Source of the DNA: Bradyrhizobium liaoningense | Lineage (GTDB): Bacteria; Pseudomonadota; Alphaproteobacteria; Rhizobiales; Xanthobacteraceae | DNA length: 64,000 nt | Direction: 5' to 3' | Assembly (NCBI RefSeq): GCF_018130955.1 | Contig: NZ_JAFCJM010000006.1 | Span: forward strand, 1 to 64,000 | Shown: in pieces, positions 44,870-54,091 of the stretch | Numbering within the stretch: the first letter of the stretch is position 1 | Layout: every line of letters begins with the position of its first letter | Notes under the pieces: model-generated | Databases searched by the model: none | What the model was told of the DNA's origin: nothing | The model's input: the letters and a program-made list of their open reading frames with translations, nothing else | Made by a program: the position numbers and the translations under genes

Positions 44870-46519
44870 ATGGATGATGATCGCGACGCTGTTCCGAATG
44901 ACGTTGCCGCCCTGAGAGAGGCGCTGGCGGTCGAGCGCGCGAAGGGTTTGGAGATCGCCGCCGAGCTCGCGGTCGCCCGCGCGAAAGCGTCGGAAGACGA
45001 AGCGCTGATCGCCCAGCAGCAGCTGCAGATCGCCAAGCTGAAGCATCAGATCTATGGGCAACGGTCGGAGCGTTCGGCGCGGCTGATCGAGCAGTTGGCG
45101 CTGACGTTCGAAGAGCTGGAAGCCGACGCCACTGAGGACGAGCTTGCGGCGGAACGAGCCTTGGCGAAGACGACGACGGGACGTGGATTTACGCGCAAGC
45201 GCGCTGAGCGCCAGACCTTCCCTGAGCACCTTCCCCGGGAGCGGGTGGTGATCGAAGGACCTACGGCTTGTGAATGCTGCGGCAGCAATCGCCTTCGCAA
45301 GCTCGGCGAGGACGTGACGCGCACGCTGGAAGTAGTGCCGCGGCAGTGGAAGGTGATCGAGACGGTCCGGGAGAAGTTCTCCTGCCGCGATTGCGAGAAG
45401 ATCAGCCAGCCGCCGGCGCCATTCCATGCCATCGCCCGGGGATGGGCCGGCCCGAGCCTGTTGGCCATGATCATGTTCGAGAAGTTCGGCCAGCATCAGC
45501 CCTTGAACCGCCAAGCCGAGCGCTATGCCCTGGAAGGGGTGCCGATCGCGCTATCGACCATGGCCGATGCTGTGGGGGCGGTCTGTGCGTCGCTGGATCC
45601 CCTGCTGCGCCTGGTGGAAGCCCATATCATGGCAGCCGAGCGCCTTCATGCTGACGATACGACGGTGCCGGTCCTGGCCAAGGGCAAGACCGACACGGGA
45701 CGATGCTGGATCTACGTTCGGGACGACCGGCCGTTTGGGGGCGCGGGCCCACCAGCAGCGATGTTCTACTACTCACGCGACCGCAAGGGTGAGCATCCGC
45801 AAGGGCATCTGGCCCGGTATGCCGGCATCCTGCAGGCCGACGCCTATGACGGGTACAACCAGCTCTATCTGGCCGGGCGCCAGCCCGGACCGATCCGGGA
45901 AGCTGCCTGCTGGTCGCATGGAAGGCGCCCATTCTTTGCCATGGCTGACATCGAAGAGAATGCGCGGCGCAAGGGTGCCGGAAAGAAGGAAATCCCGCTC
46001 TCTCCGATTGCGATCGAGGTTGTGCGGCGGATCGATGCGCTGTTCGAGATCGAACGCTCCATCAATGGCAGGAGCCCCGAAGGGCGTCTGGAGGTGCGAC
46101 AGACGCTGAGCCGGCCTCTGGTCGAGGATCTTCAGGTCTACATGCGCGAACAGTTCGCCAAACTGTCTCGTGGGCACGATCTGGCCAAGGCGTTCAACTA
46201 CATCCTGAAGCGATGGACGAGCTTCACGCTGTTCCTGGAAGATGGACGCGTGTGTCTCTCCAACAATGCCGCCGAACGGGGCTTGCGAGGTATCGCTCTT
46301 GGACGGAAGTCCTGGCTGTTCTGCGGATCTGATCGCGGAGGGCGGCGCGCCGCAGCCATGTACAGCCTCATCGTCACGGCGAAAATGAACGGCATCGACC
46401 CGCAGGCCTGGCTCACCGATATCCTCGCTCGCATTGCCGCCCATCCGGCTCATCGGCTGGACGAACTTCTGCCCTGGAATTGGACGCCGGCATCAGCACT
46501 CTCCGCTCGAGCGGCATGA
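44870..46519 (+). CDS. tnpC: IS66 transposase TnpC
   Basis: The 549-aa DDE transposase has an N-terminal coiled-coil/zinc region ([40 protein letters not shown]), the first Asp in [13 protein letters not shown], the second in [13 protein letters not shown] and the Glu in [20 protein letters not shown]. It is full length and unbroken. Confidence 0.94.
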   Translation: MDDDRDAVPNDVAALREALAVERAKGLEIAAELAVARAKASEDEALIAQQQLQIAKLKHQIYGQRSERSARLIEQLALTFEELEADATEDELAAERALAKTTTGRGFTRKRAERQTFPEHLPRERVVIEGPTACECCGSNRLRKLGEDVTRTLEVVPRQWKVIETVREKFSCRDCEKISQPPAPFHAIARGWAGPSLLAMIMFEKFGQHQPLNRQAERYALEGVPIALSTMADAVGAVCASLDPLLRLVEAHIMAAERLHADDTTVPVLAKGKTDTGRCWIYVRDDRPFGGAGPPAAMFYYSRDRKGEHPQGHLARYAGILQADAYDGYNQLYLAGRQPGPIREAACWSHGRRPFFAMADIEENARRKGAGKKEIPLSPIAIEVVRRIDALFEIERSINGRSPEGRLEVRQTLSRPLVEDLQVYMREQFAKLSRGHDLAKAFNYILKRWTSFTLFLEDGRVCLSNNAAERGLRGIALGRKSWLFCGSDRGGRRAAAMYSLIVTAKMNGIDPQAWLTDILARIAAHPAHRLDELLPWNWTPASALSARAA

Positions 46520-46755
46520 CCACGCACGTCAACAACGTCCATCACGTCACCACCATCACCCAGGTCGCGAAAGACCTCGGCGAAGACGAAGATTGGCTGT
46601 GGGACATCGCCAACGAAATGGAGATCGAGGACGGCGTCATCTGGGTCTATGGCGTCGGAGAAGACGGCATCCAGGCGTTCACCGACTTCGGAATCGAAAA
46701 CCTCATCGAGCTCATCAGGTTCTACAAAGAGAACCCTGGACTGCTCAAGCGGTAA
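46516..46755 (+). CDS. Small IS66-associated protein, 79 aa
   Basis: It overlaps the tnpC stop (ATGA) and lies inside the right inverted repeat. The protein ([40 protein letters not shown]) looks acidic and soluble. Such a gene follows tnpC in several rhizobial IS66 elements, as far as I recall; its role is unknown. Confidence 0.75.
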   Translation: MTTHVNNVHHVTTITQVAKDLGEDEDWLWDIANEMEIEDGVIWVYGVGEDGIQAFTDFGIENLIELIRFYKENPGLLKR

Positions 46756-46781
46756 CCCTGCGGCCTACGCCGAATGGATAC

Positions 46782-46789
46782 TTTTATGA
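46782..46789. repeat. 8-bp target-site duplication of the IS66 element, right copy
   Basis: TTTTATGA, identical to 43966-43973; its ATG is the bfd start codon. Confidence 0.9.
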
Positions 46790-47010
46790 TCATCTGTTCC
46801 TGCAATTTCCTCAGCGACCGCGATGTTCGCCAAGCCGTGAAGACGGCTGACGACGCGTTGCGCAACGCCAAGCAGGTCTATGGACGCCTTGGCTGCAGCG
46901 CCGAATGCGGCCGCTGCGCGCACACCATCAGGACGATCATCGACGAGGCGTACAGGGAATGTGCACTAGCCTGTCAGGCCAGCCGCCTGCATCGACCGGA
47001 CCATGGATAG
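46786..47010 (+). CDS. bfd: Bacterioferritin-associated ferredoxin
   Basis: The 74-aa [2Fe-2S] protein begins MIICSCNFLSDRDVRQAV and has the second cysteine pair in GCSAECGRCAHTIRTII. Bfd reduces the bacterioferritin core so that iron is released to the cytosol. The start codon lies inside the IS66 target duplication, so its own promoter and ribosome-binding site are now at 43840-43973, 2.8 kb away. Translation would depend on signals at the IS end, where no Shine-Dalgarno is evident. The coding sequence itself is intact. Confidence 0.88.
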   Translation: MIICSCNFLSDRDVRQAVKTADDALRNAKQVYGRLGCSAECGRCAHTIRTIIDEAYRECALACQASRLHRPDHG

Positions 47011-47175
47011 CGCGCAGAATGAGCCCAAATTCGTGCCCACGGCGCCTAACTTCCGTGGATTTGCTGGATAGATACCTCTCGGTTTCGTGCCCAGAGAATG
47101 CCTGCCTGCTTGTTCTTCCTCGGAATCGTTCTAAACTTGAAGGCCAAGACCCGGCCTCAAGTCTTGGAGTTCATC

Positions 47176-47664
47176 ATGCAGGGCGACCCCAAAGTCATCG
47201 AGTATCTTAACAAGGGACTGCGTCACGAGCTCACTGCGATCAATCAGTACTGGCTGCACTACCGGTTCCTCAACAATTGGGGCCTGCTGGAGATGGCCAA
47301 GGTCTGGCGCAAGGAGTCCATCGAAGAGATGGAGCACGCCGACAAGCTCACCGACCGCATCATCTTCTTCGACGGTTTCCCGAACATGCAGGTGCTCGAT
47401 CCCCTGCGCATCGGCCAGAACGTCAAGGAGATCATCGAGTGCGATCTCGCCGCCGAGATGAGCGCGCGTGCCCTCTATCAGGAGGCGGCGACCTATTGCC
47501 ACGGCGTCAAGGACTATGTCACGCGCGACCTGTTCGAGAAGCTGATGAGCGATGAAGAACATCACATCGATTTCCTCGAAATCCAGCTCGACCTGATCGG
47601 TCGTATTGGCCTCGAGCTCTACACCCAGAAGCATGTCGGTGGGCTCGAGACCGAAGAGCACTGA
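47176..47664 (+). CDS. bfr: Bacterioferritin
   Basis: The 162-aa ferritin-like protein stores iron as a 24-mer with haem at dimer interfaces. Motifs: KGLRHELTAINQYWLHYRFL, WRKESIEEMEHADKLTDRII (ferroxidase EExxH), the haem-ligand Met in LNNWGLLEMAKVW or nearby, and SDEEHHIDFLEIQL. The ATG at 47176 follows GGAG by 7 bases and fits the family start MQGDPKVIEYLN. It is downstream of bfd and probably lost part of its transcription when IS66 inserted. Confidence 0.95.
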   Translation: MQGDPKVIEYLNKGLRHELTAINQYWLHYRFLNNWGLLEMAKVWRKESIEEMEHADKLTDRIIFFDGFPNMQVLDPLRIGQNVKEIIECDLAAEMSARALYQEAATYCHGVKDYVTRDLFEKLMSDEEHHIDFLEIQLDLIGRIGLELYTQKHVGGLETEEH

Positions 47665-47853
47665 ACTTTCGTGCCGTCCACGGCAACCGGAGAAGTATGG
47701 CCCAGTGAGGGGTAATCAAAAACGCTGACCGAAAACGCGCGCCTTCGATTTTGCGCGACGAAGGTCGCTTTCACCCGACCGGTAGCCGAAGGTCTTTCAG
47801 TATTCCTCCGTACTAGCGTAGAGCTGAGCAGGTCCATGGGCCCACAAACGACC

Positions 47854-49276
47854 CTATGCGTAAGATTGGATGAGATATCGCAGGTCTGCTCGGTGTGGGG
47901 AAAGGCGGTAGCGCTCCAGTGACTCGTACCCCCGATATTTCGAATATGTCGATCTGCCAACCACGACGAACTTTGCAGTTGGATCTCTCATTGTAAGCCA
48001 TTGATCTCTAATGATCGGATTTTGGCTCAGTTGGAAAAAATCTTTTGTAAAATCAATGATCGTATCGTGTCTCGGCCACAGCGGCACGAATACCTCTTCC
48101 CGGCGCAAACACCGGATCCAGCTTTCGCTCCGGCTTGGATCGGTAGACGACCTGTGCGCGTTCGACGAATTCCGGAAAGGTGGTGCCGTCTGATGATTTG
48201 GCATGCTCAAGAGCGTCCACGAACGAGCGCGGCGCGTCCACTGCAGCCTTGTTGAATCGGACGCTGAAAAAGCTCTGAAAGCGTTGCGGCAGATCAATGG
48301 CGACCCGTGCAAGGGAAAGGTGCGGTTCGCCATCTTCGCGATAATTATTCCAGCCGCCCGCCTGAAGAAGGCGATCATTCCTGTAAAAATAAAATCCCTG
48401 CCGGCGAGCGACCGAGCCGCCGCCGAGCTTGTAACAAGCTTCCTTTGTCCTCGCTGGCCATATGTGCGCGTGGCACGCCAGGTCTCCGACCTGCGGAATG
48501 GCGACGTGAAACTCCTTCGGATATTTTCTCGATCCAGGATGGGAGTAATTGAAGGGATCCAGAGGTGTGACCTTGAAGTCTGGGCTGACCTGGCCTGTCT
48601 GAACGTTGAGTGTATTGACGAGTATCTCCAGTCTGGGCTTGTCACCGGTCAAAAATCGGTGCAATTGCAGTCCAAGGTGCACCGTCAGTGTGTTGCGGAT
48701 GCGCTGAATGTAAGCGTCCACGCGACCGCTTGCTTTTCTGAAGTCGCGGACCTGATCCCATCGCACGATCGTGCCGTGCGACAAATCGAAGCCGTTCAGT
48801 GCGACGTCCAGCGCCTCGTCGGCAAACTGGCCGGATACGACGTCGCATTGCCAGCCGCGTCGAGCCTCTTTTGCCTGCCATCGCCGACCGACCGCTATGC
48901 TACGGTTGGCTCGCGAAATCACAGTGAGATTGTCTGCCTGGCTGAGGGAAGCAGCTTTCAATCCCATCCCGTACATGCCGAGGTCGCCGGTCTGGTAAGT
49001 CCTTTGCCCTCCGAATTTCATGGCGCGATCAATCTCGGCATCATTCATGCCGCGGCCATTGTCCACCACATCCAGACTGTGCAGTTCGTTATCTGTACGG
49101 ACAAAGCGGACGAGAACGCGCTTCGCGCCGGCATCTATTGAGTTATCGATGAGGTCTGCGAGCGCGGCTTCCAGGCTGTAGCCAATATTCTGGAATGCAT
49201 CGACGACCCTTGCGTCTGGCTCGATAACCTTTTGCCCCGTGATGGGCACATCCTCAATCCATACCCTTGAATCCAC
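47854..49276 (-). pseudogene. GHKL (HATPase_c_3, MutL/Hsp90-like) ATPase, frameshifted near the C-terminus
   Basis: The main frame (49276-48053) encodes a Bergerat-fold ATPase: LADLIDNSIDAGAKRVLVRF, VVDNGRGMNDAEIDRAMKFG, DLGMYGMGLKAASLSQADNL. Such GHKL proteins occur in defence and DNA-repair operons. Near 48100 the reading should move to the frame EEVFVPLWPRHDTIIDFTKD that runs on to FQLSQNPIIRDQWLTMRDPT and stops at 47854. One frame slip explains it; a sequencing error would give an intact gene of about 470 aa. It lies downstream of an SF2 helicase on the same strand. Confidence 0.75.
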
Positions 49277-49396
49277 TCAATCCCCCCTTGAAATCCCGTT
49301 TCCAATCAACATTGTCGGTAATTCAGACATCCGATAGCGCTGGCATCGTCTGATTCTTGAAAAAGTTGTGCCGCTGTCAGTATCGATCAATTGTTC

Positions 49397-51037
49397 TCAG
49401 GACATGTAATGCTGTTCGAAATAACGGTGAGCAAGCTTCCCGGTAAACTGATCGAGGTTGTCCTGAATAGTCAGGATACGACACTGTTGCTTGCCGCCGT
49501 TAGCCGGGCCACGCAAGCCGCGTCCCACCATCTGCATGTACAGGGACGGACTGAAGACCGGCCGTGCAATGACAATCAAGTCAGTTGCGGGCGCATCGAA
49601 CCCCGTCGTCAGCGCCGAGTGATTGCAGAGCACCCTGACGTCTCCGCGTCGAAACCTGTCGATGAACCAGCGTCGGGAGCTTCTGTCGGTTTCTCCCGAC
49701 ACTGCTGCTGCCGGAATTCCGAGCAAGGTCAGTCGCGCAGCAAGACGGTTTGCATGCGCAACCGAAGTTGCAAAGATCAGGATCGATTGCTCAGACGCCG
49801 CTGCGACGGCCGACAGAATTCGATCATTTCGCTCGGGATCATTTCCGAGCCTTTCCATTGCGGACTCGGGCAGTCGGTGAAATGTCTCGAGGCTGCGGAT
49901 TTCGTCCGGCGTCAGCTCGAACCGGTCGCTCATGTCCAGTCGAGTGTATTTGAATCGCGCAAGTACACCTTGCTCCTGAAGATGTTCGAACAATGTTGAC
50001 TGCGTCTTTGGGATCAAGCGTTCATCGAAGCGCCGCGCGAGCTGTTTGGTTTCTTCCTCATTGAGACCGCGGAATGGTGTTGCGCTCAGTCCCACGATCG
50101 GAGGCTCCTGCACTCCGTCTGTTCGATCTGTGTTCAGCCAGCGAAGAGCACCGGTATATGATGGAGTGAGAGCGTGGTGACATTCATCGATCACGAGAAG
50201 TCCCGGGTCGCCCGCCCAGGCCAGGCTGCTGCCGACTGTGCGAGAGCTCAACGTCTGGATCGAGGCTACGATGACCGTCGGCTCGCCTGGCCGGGATGGG
50301 CTCGGATTTGCTTGCCCGCCCCAGAATCGTATCAGTCTTAGCGTCTCACCCTGGGATCCTCGGTTAGGCCAGAGCTGGCGGAAGCACTGGACGGCCTGTT
50401 CGCAAAGCTCTTCGGACTGCGCGATCCAGAGGACAAGGCGATTTGGGCTGGTGGGAGCCAGAACGCGCGTTACGGCAACCTCGGCAACGACTCTGGTCTT
50501 GCCGGCTCCGGTTGGCAGGCTGACAACACACCGGCGCCGCTTCGCAGCTGTGTCAGCAAATATGCCATCGAGGCTGGCTGCGACGTCTTCCTGAAAATCA
50601 TGCAACGGCTTGAGAGGAAACGGTCCCGGGACCGAGAGCTCCGGTTCGCTGCGACGATTCGGGGGTGTAGCAAATTCGGGCGGAAAACCCAGGGCAGCAA
50701 CAAATTCTGTGGCCGCCTCAGAACCCCAGCGCGATGGTGGATCAAGTCCTTCCGCGTTCATTGCATCCCGAATTGCCTGGCGCGTAAGGAGGGCTGGGCC
50801 GAAGAGGGTGACCGCCATGCGAGCGAGCTCTGTGGGCGAACCTTTCAGTTCGGCAATAACATCTGGCTCGAACAATCCCAGTATGGGGCTGGTCCCACCA
50901 GTCGCGGCGAGCAAGCGAGCTGGAAGGTCGGGCTTTGCTGCAACGAGACGTCGACGTGCTGCCGGTCCCGAGAGACGCATGCGGTCCATGGCGCTGTTGT
51001 CGCGGATCCAGCCAAGTGCGGTCGCGCCGTCTGCCAA
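49397..51037 (-). CDS. SF2 DEAD/DEAH helicase, probably missing its N-terminus
   Basis: The 546-aa frame carries a complete helicase core: Walker A SLPTGAGKTRVVAEVAV, IAQSEELCEQAV, DEAH-like VIDECHHALTP, motif III LSATPFRG, and helicase-C motifs ILIFATSVAHANRLAARL, VLCNHSALTTGFDAP and QMVGRGLRGP. It resembles the type III restriction/UvrB-like group found in defence operons. The only start is a TTG at 51037 without a ribosome site, directly after an in-frame stop, and it opens in mid-sequence (ADGATALGWIRD). An upstream domain has probably been lost. It pairs with the GHKL ATPase downstream. Confidence 0.75.
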   Translation of the reverse strand: MADGATALGWIRDNSAMDRMRLSGPAARRRLVAAKPDLPARLLAATGGTSPILGLFEPDVIAELKGSPTELARMAVTLFGPALLTRQAIRDAMNAEGLDPPSRWGSEAATEFVAALGFPPEFATPPNRRSEPELSVPGPFPLKPLHDFQEDVAASLDGIFADTAAKRRRCVVSLPTGAGKTRVVAEVAVTRVLAPTSPNRLVLWIAQSEELCEQAVQCFRQLWPNRGSQGETLRLIRFWGGQANPSPSRPGEPTVIVASIQTLSSRTVGSSLAWAGDPGLLVIDECHHALTPSYTGALRWLNTDRTDGVQEPPIVGLSATPFRGLNEEETKQLARRFDERLIPKTQSTLFEHLQEQGVLARFKYTRLDMSDRFELTPDEIRSLETFHRLPESAMERLGNDPERNDRILSAVAAASEQSILIFATSVAHANRLAARLTLLGIPAAAVSGETDRSSRRWFIDRFRRGDVRVLCNHSALTTGFDAPATDLIVIARPVFSPSLYMQMVGRGLRGPANGGKQQCRILTIQDNLDQFTGKLAHRYFEQHYMS

Positions 51038-51162
51038 CTTTAATCAGCACTGTCACAGGGATGGATCGGTCGATGATTCCTCGTTCACTCTCGGACTGGA
51101 GGCGACCGTAAAAAAAATTCCGTATAAGTTCAACGTCGGCTCTACGTCTAACAGAGCAAAGA

Positions 51163-52037
51163 TGGAGGAGTTTTGCAAAACGGGGCTAGCTCAAAACTTT
51201 TTCGAGGCAACGAGCAACCAATTTTACAACACGGTCGTCGTGCCCGCATTGACGAACTTCAACGAGTGTCTAAGACTTGAGAATGAAGGGCTTAGAATCA
51301 CGCACCAGGAGCAGGCGCCTAGATCTGTTTTGATTTTCGGAGAAATAACGAAGAGCACGTTGAACGCAACATTGGATGTCGTGGAATACGACAAGGATCG
51401 AGTGAGTTGTGCCACTCCAAACTTCTCTGATCAGTCGGAAGCCATCGGCCCGGGTGATCCGACAAGAGAGATCAAGCGAAATTTCACCATAACTTGTGTC
51501 CGCACCCCAATCGAGGAGGACGGCAAGAAGACCTACCCGCCGACCAAAATTGGCATCTCAACCTCCGTTGGGCCGTACACGGTCAGTCTCATTGAGGATC
51601 AACTCAATGGTTTCTTTCTGGCAAGCGAGGCTAAGGCCAAATTTGACGATGCAATACGCCAGCTCGGTCAAGCAAGGATCAACGCTGACCTGTTGCTAGA
51701 GCGCATCAAGAAGGCCAACGTGACAATGCAGCGCTTCTACAATGGCGATCCAGGTGGCGACTCCGCCGTAACGGGCCCACGGCGGAATTGTGAAGACCCC
51801 AACGCGTACGCGAAAGCCGTTTGCGGCAACAAGAGGGTCTTCCTTAGTCGTATCGCCGCTTCAGGGGGAGGACGATGTGGGTACGATCATTGGAACCTTG
51901 CTTGTCTCGATCTGGATCAATCGCCTCCAAGCGCAAGGGCCGCAAGCATTCCTCCGGGACCATCTGAAGCAGTAGCAGCTGCAGTGGCGGCGCAGGCAAT
52001 CGCAGCCGAGACAGCTGCGTCACGACCGGCTCAATAG
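51163..52037 (+). CDS. Hypothetical protein, 5'-truncated
   Basis: Coding character on this strand begins at about 51050 (SFTLGLEATVKKIPYKFNVG), but the first ATG is 51163; no start with a ribosome site is near, so the 5' end is missing. The protein has long helices (FNECLRLENEGLRITHQEQA, DDAIRQLGQARINADLLLER), two late Cys-containing stretches, and an alanine-rich tail. I recognise no family. It faces the truncated helicase head to head at the same place. Confidence 0.5.
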
Positions 52038-52727
52038 AAGATCGCATTTGTGCTCCCTGAGCAGGCATGCGTCGTTCGGGCGCGTCCTCGTCCCTTGTGG
52101 GTCAGAATGCGACTTGGCGGCGAAGGCCACTTGCGGTGCAAGCCGGACCATCAATGTCCAGCTTGACTGGCTATTGACGGTATCGTGCGGAAATCGGCGA
52201 GGGGCCAAGAGGAGGCCGTTCGGACTTGGCATCTGTCTACTGCGTCGATTGACTCCGATACTTGCCGAAGTTGCCATCCCGCCGAGTCGAGCAAATTTTC
52301 CTGTGGACTCAAGACCGAAAAATTAGGGCGGGCATACCGTCGGGATTTGACCGTCAGCTTTGAGAATTTGTGCTTGCAAATCAACGCGGAAATATCTTCG
52401 TAAATGATTGAGTGGGAGTAGGGGGAACGGCTGCTACCGCGTGGTTTGGCGTAGGTTTGGGTCGGGCAGTTCTCCACTTCCTTCATCGCCGGGCACTGTC
52501 CAAAACTGTGACTTCCACTTACCTGATCGCGGTAGGTCTTTCATCCTGCTTTCGCCAAGTGGGTATTGCGGCGCGTTGCAGCGTACAGAAAGGTCGGAGC
52601 TTGGTGGTCCCAAGCATCAGTTGAAGGAAGGCAGCTCTTGGCGCAAACCGGACGCTCGGCCGGTCCCGCATGTCTCAGAAGGGCGAAGCCGAAATGATCG
52701 GTTCGCAGACCGCCGGGTGTTGATGCC
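52038..52727. other. Gene-poor stretch with a coding-like repeat
   Basis: Apart from repeat R1 (52241-52426) no gene can be named. A frame at 52185-52403 is open through R1 and may be a small gene. Confidence 0.4.
52241..52426 (+). repeat. Paralogous segment R1 (pair with 60246-60427)
   Basis: The 185-bp segment matches R2 with scattered substitutions and no long gap: AAATCAACG, GAGTGGGAGT and AATTTTCCTGTG are shared. In one frame both encode related peptides: KFSCGLKTEKLGRAYRRDLT here, KFSCEFKTTKLRRVYRRHLS in R2, then LCLQIN in both. The frame ends at TAA here, whereas R2 continues. It is therefore a duplicated piece of a small gene and not a structural repeat. Confidence 0.7.
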
Positions 52728-53141
52728 CTAGTGAATGGCCGCCACCGCGGTTATGGCCAAGAGAACGATTGTTACGAGCGCACCTGAAACATAAAGAATG
52801 GTTCTGATGCTGCCGCCTTTGGCGGCGTTGCCGCCGCGCAAATAGACAGCAACGTGGATCAGACGAATTGCGATATAGATCCATACGAGCGTTGCAAGCG
52901 TGGCGGGTCCTACCCCCACCATCATAGCCAGTACAGCCGGCACGACAAAAGGCGTCAGCGCCTCCACCGCATTCATGTGGACGCGATCAATCCGGTAGAG
53001 CAAGTTGTCGTCATTCGCCGGCAGGACAGGTCCAGAGAGTGCGCCGGCCCTGCCTTTGGACGATCCTGAATAGACCGCCAGCAAAATTGACAGGAGGCAA
53101 AGGACAAGCACTCCGACAATGCTAAGCGAGTAGGCTGCCAT
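52728..53141 (-). CDS. MAPEG-family membrane protein
   Basis: The 137-aa protein has four membrane helices. The core RIDRVHMNAVEALTPFVVPA matches the MAPEG signature (R-x-H-x-N-x2-E), where the arginine and histidine bind glutathione in active members. Family roles are glutathione transfer or peroxide reduction in membranes. The ATG at 53141 has GGAGG 6 bases upstream. Confidence 0.85.
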   Translation of the reverse strand: MAAYSLSIVGVLVLCLLSILLAVYSGSSKGRAGALSGPVLPANDDNLLYRIDRVHMNAVEALTPFVVPAVLAMMVGVGPATLATLVWIYIAIRLIHVAVYLRGGNAAKGGSIRTILYVSGALVTIVLLAITAVAAIH

Positions 53142-53186
53142 ACGGACCTCCGCAATGACGATCACTTCGCATGGGACACGCGAGCA

Positions 53187-53672
53187 TCATGCCTCGCGGG
53201 CAATACGCTCGGCGTACCGTTTCAGATAGAGCGGCCAACCCTGATCACCCTCAACGCCGTCGCGCACGCCTTCCCAACCTTCGCCATGACGTTCGAGATG
53301 GCGGTGCTCCAGTTCCAATCGCGTCCGGCTCGGCGTCTCGGCGATGAACCGCACCTCCCACTCACTGGTCTTGTCGGGATCGGTTTCGATTTGCCAGCGC
53401 GGGCTGATGTCCCAGCTTAGAACCACGCGATCTGGCGGCTCAAAAGCCAACACACGCGCCCAGCGACACTCGCTGCCATCGACACCCCTATCATAAACGT
53501 GACCCCCAACCCGAGGTTCGAACACGGTCTCTGCGATGGGGACGGAGAGGAGATTGTGCTCGCGAGGTTTGAAGCTGCCGAAGTCTTCAGTGAAGACCTT
53601 GAACGCGCGCTCGATTGGCGCTTCGACCACGACAGATTGTTTGATGGGCGCGGCCGATACACGTTTACTCAT
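53187..53672 (-). CDS. SRPBCC/AHSA1-like protein
   Basis: A 161-aa START-fold protein: SVVVEAPIERAFKVFTEDFG, EPRVGGHVYDRGVDGSECRW, PDRVVLSWDIS and an RLELEHRHLERHG strand, ending in a long helix. Members bind hydrophobic ligands. It overlaps the ArsR regulator gene (ATGA) upstream; such SRPBCC-ArsR pairs are common and the regulator controls both. Confidence 0.88.
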   Translation of the reverse strand: MSKRVSAAPIKQSVVVEAPIERAFKVFTEDFGSFKPREHNLLSVPIAETVFEPRVGGHVYDRGVDGSECRWARVLAFEPPDRVVLSWDISPRWQIETDPDKTSEWEVRFIAETPSRTRLELEHRHLERHGEGWEGVRDGVEGDQGWPLYLKRYAERIAREA

Positions 53673-54007
53673 CGCTGGTCCTCCACTGATTTTTCGACGG
53701 CCACTTTGTAAGCTGCCAGTGTGCTGCTCCAGAACTGGTCCAGCCAGGCGCGCATCTGGCCGAGCCCTGTTGGATCGATGTGATAAATGTTGCTGGCCCC
53801 CTTTGGTTCGGCACGAACCAATCGAGATTCACGCAGCACCTTCAGATGCTGGGAGACGGCTGACTGGGAGACCGTGAGCTCTCGCGTAAGCTCAACGACA
53901 GTGCGAGGCCGAGCGCCCACCAGTTCGAAAATACGTCTGCGAGTGGAATCGCCCAGAGCGGCCAATTGCACGCTGTCTTTAGCCATGGCTGGTCGATGTC
54001 CAATCAT
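53669..54007 (-). CDS. ArsR-family transcriptional regulator
   Basis: The 112-aa winged-helix protein has LGDSTRRRIFELVGARPRTV, ELTVSQSAVSQHLKVLRESR and the wing AEPKGASNIYHIDP. No metal-binding Cys motif is visible, so it probably senses a ligand together with its SRPBCC partner. The first ATG (54007) lies within a palindromic operator, so the start at 53986 (MAKDSVQLAAL) is more likely, although its ribosome site is weak. Confidence 0.87.
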   Translation of the reverse strand: MIGHRPAMAKDSVQLAALGDSTRRRIFELVGARPRTVVELTRELTVSQSAVSQHLKVLRESRLVRAEPKGASNIYHIDPTGLGQMRAWLDQFWSSTLAAYKVAVEKSVEDQR

Positions 54008-54043
54008 CAGTTTATACTAATGATTAGCGTAGACTGATGATTG
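54001..54043. promoter_or_regulatory. 43-bp palindromic operator upstream of the arsR-SRPBCC pair
   Basis: CAATCATCAGT (54001-54011) is mirrored exactly by ACTGATGATTG (54033-54043), and the centre CTAATGATTAG (54017-54027) is itself a perfect palindrome with the same midpoint. ArsR dimers bind such sites, so it is probably the autoregulatory operator. Confidence 0.75.
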
Positions 54044-54091
54044 CGTCAAATGGAGATTTAGCCAAGCTTTCGCATACCGATCACAGGCAGG

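Larger units (their letters stand above)
43974..46781 (+). mobile_element. Intact IS66-family insertion sequence with target duplication
   Basis: The element is about 2.8 kb with tnpA, tnpB, tnpC and a small accessory gene. Terminal inverted repeats start GTATCCCTCCGGCGTCGGCC on the left (43974) and GTATCCATTCGGCGTAGGCC when the right end (46781) is read inward. The flanks are TTTTATGA at 43966-43973 and TTTTATGA at 46782-46789, a perfect 8-bp duplication, the size known for IS66. All ORFs are open, so insertion was recent and the element may be active. Confidence 0.93.

Noticed and set aside
50610-51045. Upstream part of the long forward frame running into the gene at 51163
   Set aside because: It is antisense to the helicase, with Arg/Ser/Pro-rich noise; only the part after 51050 looks coding.
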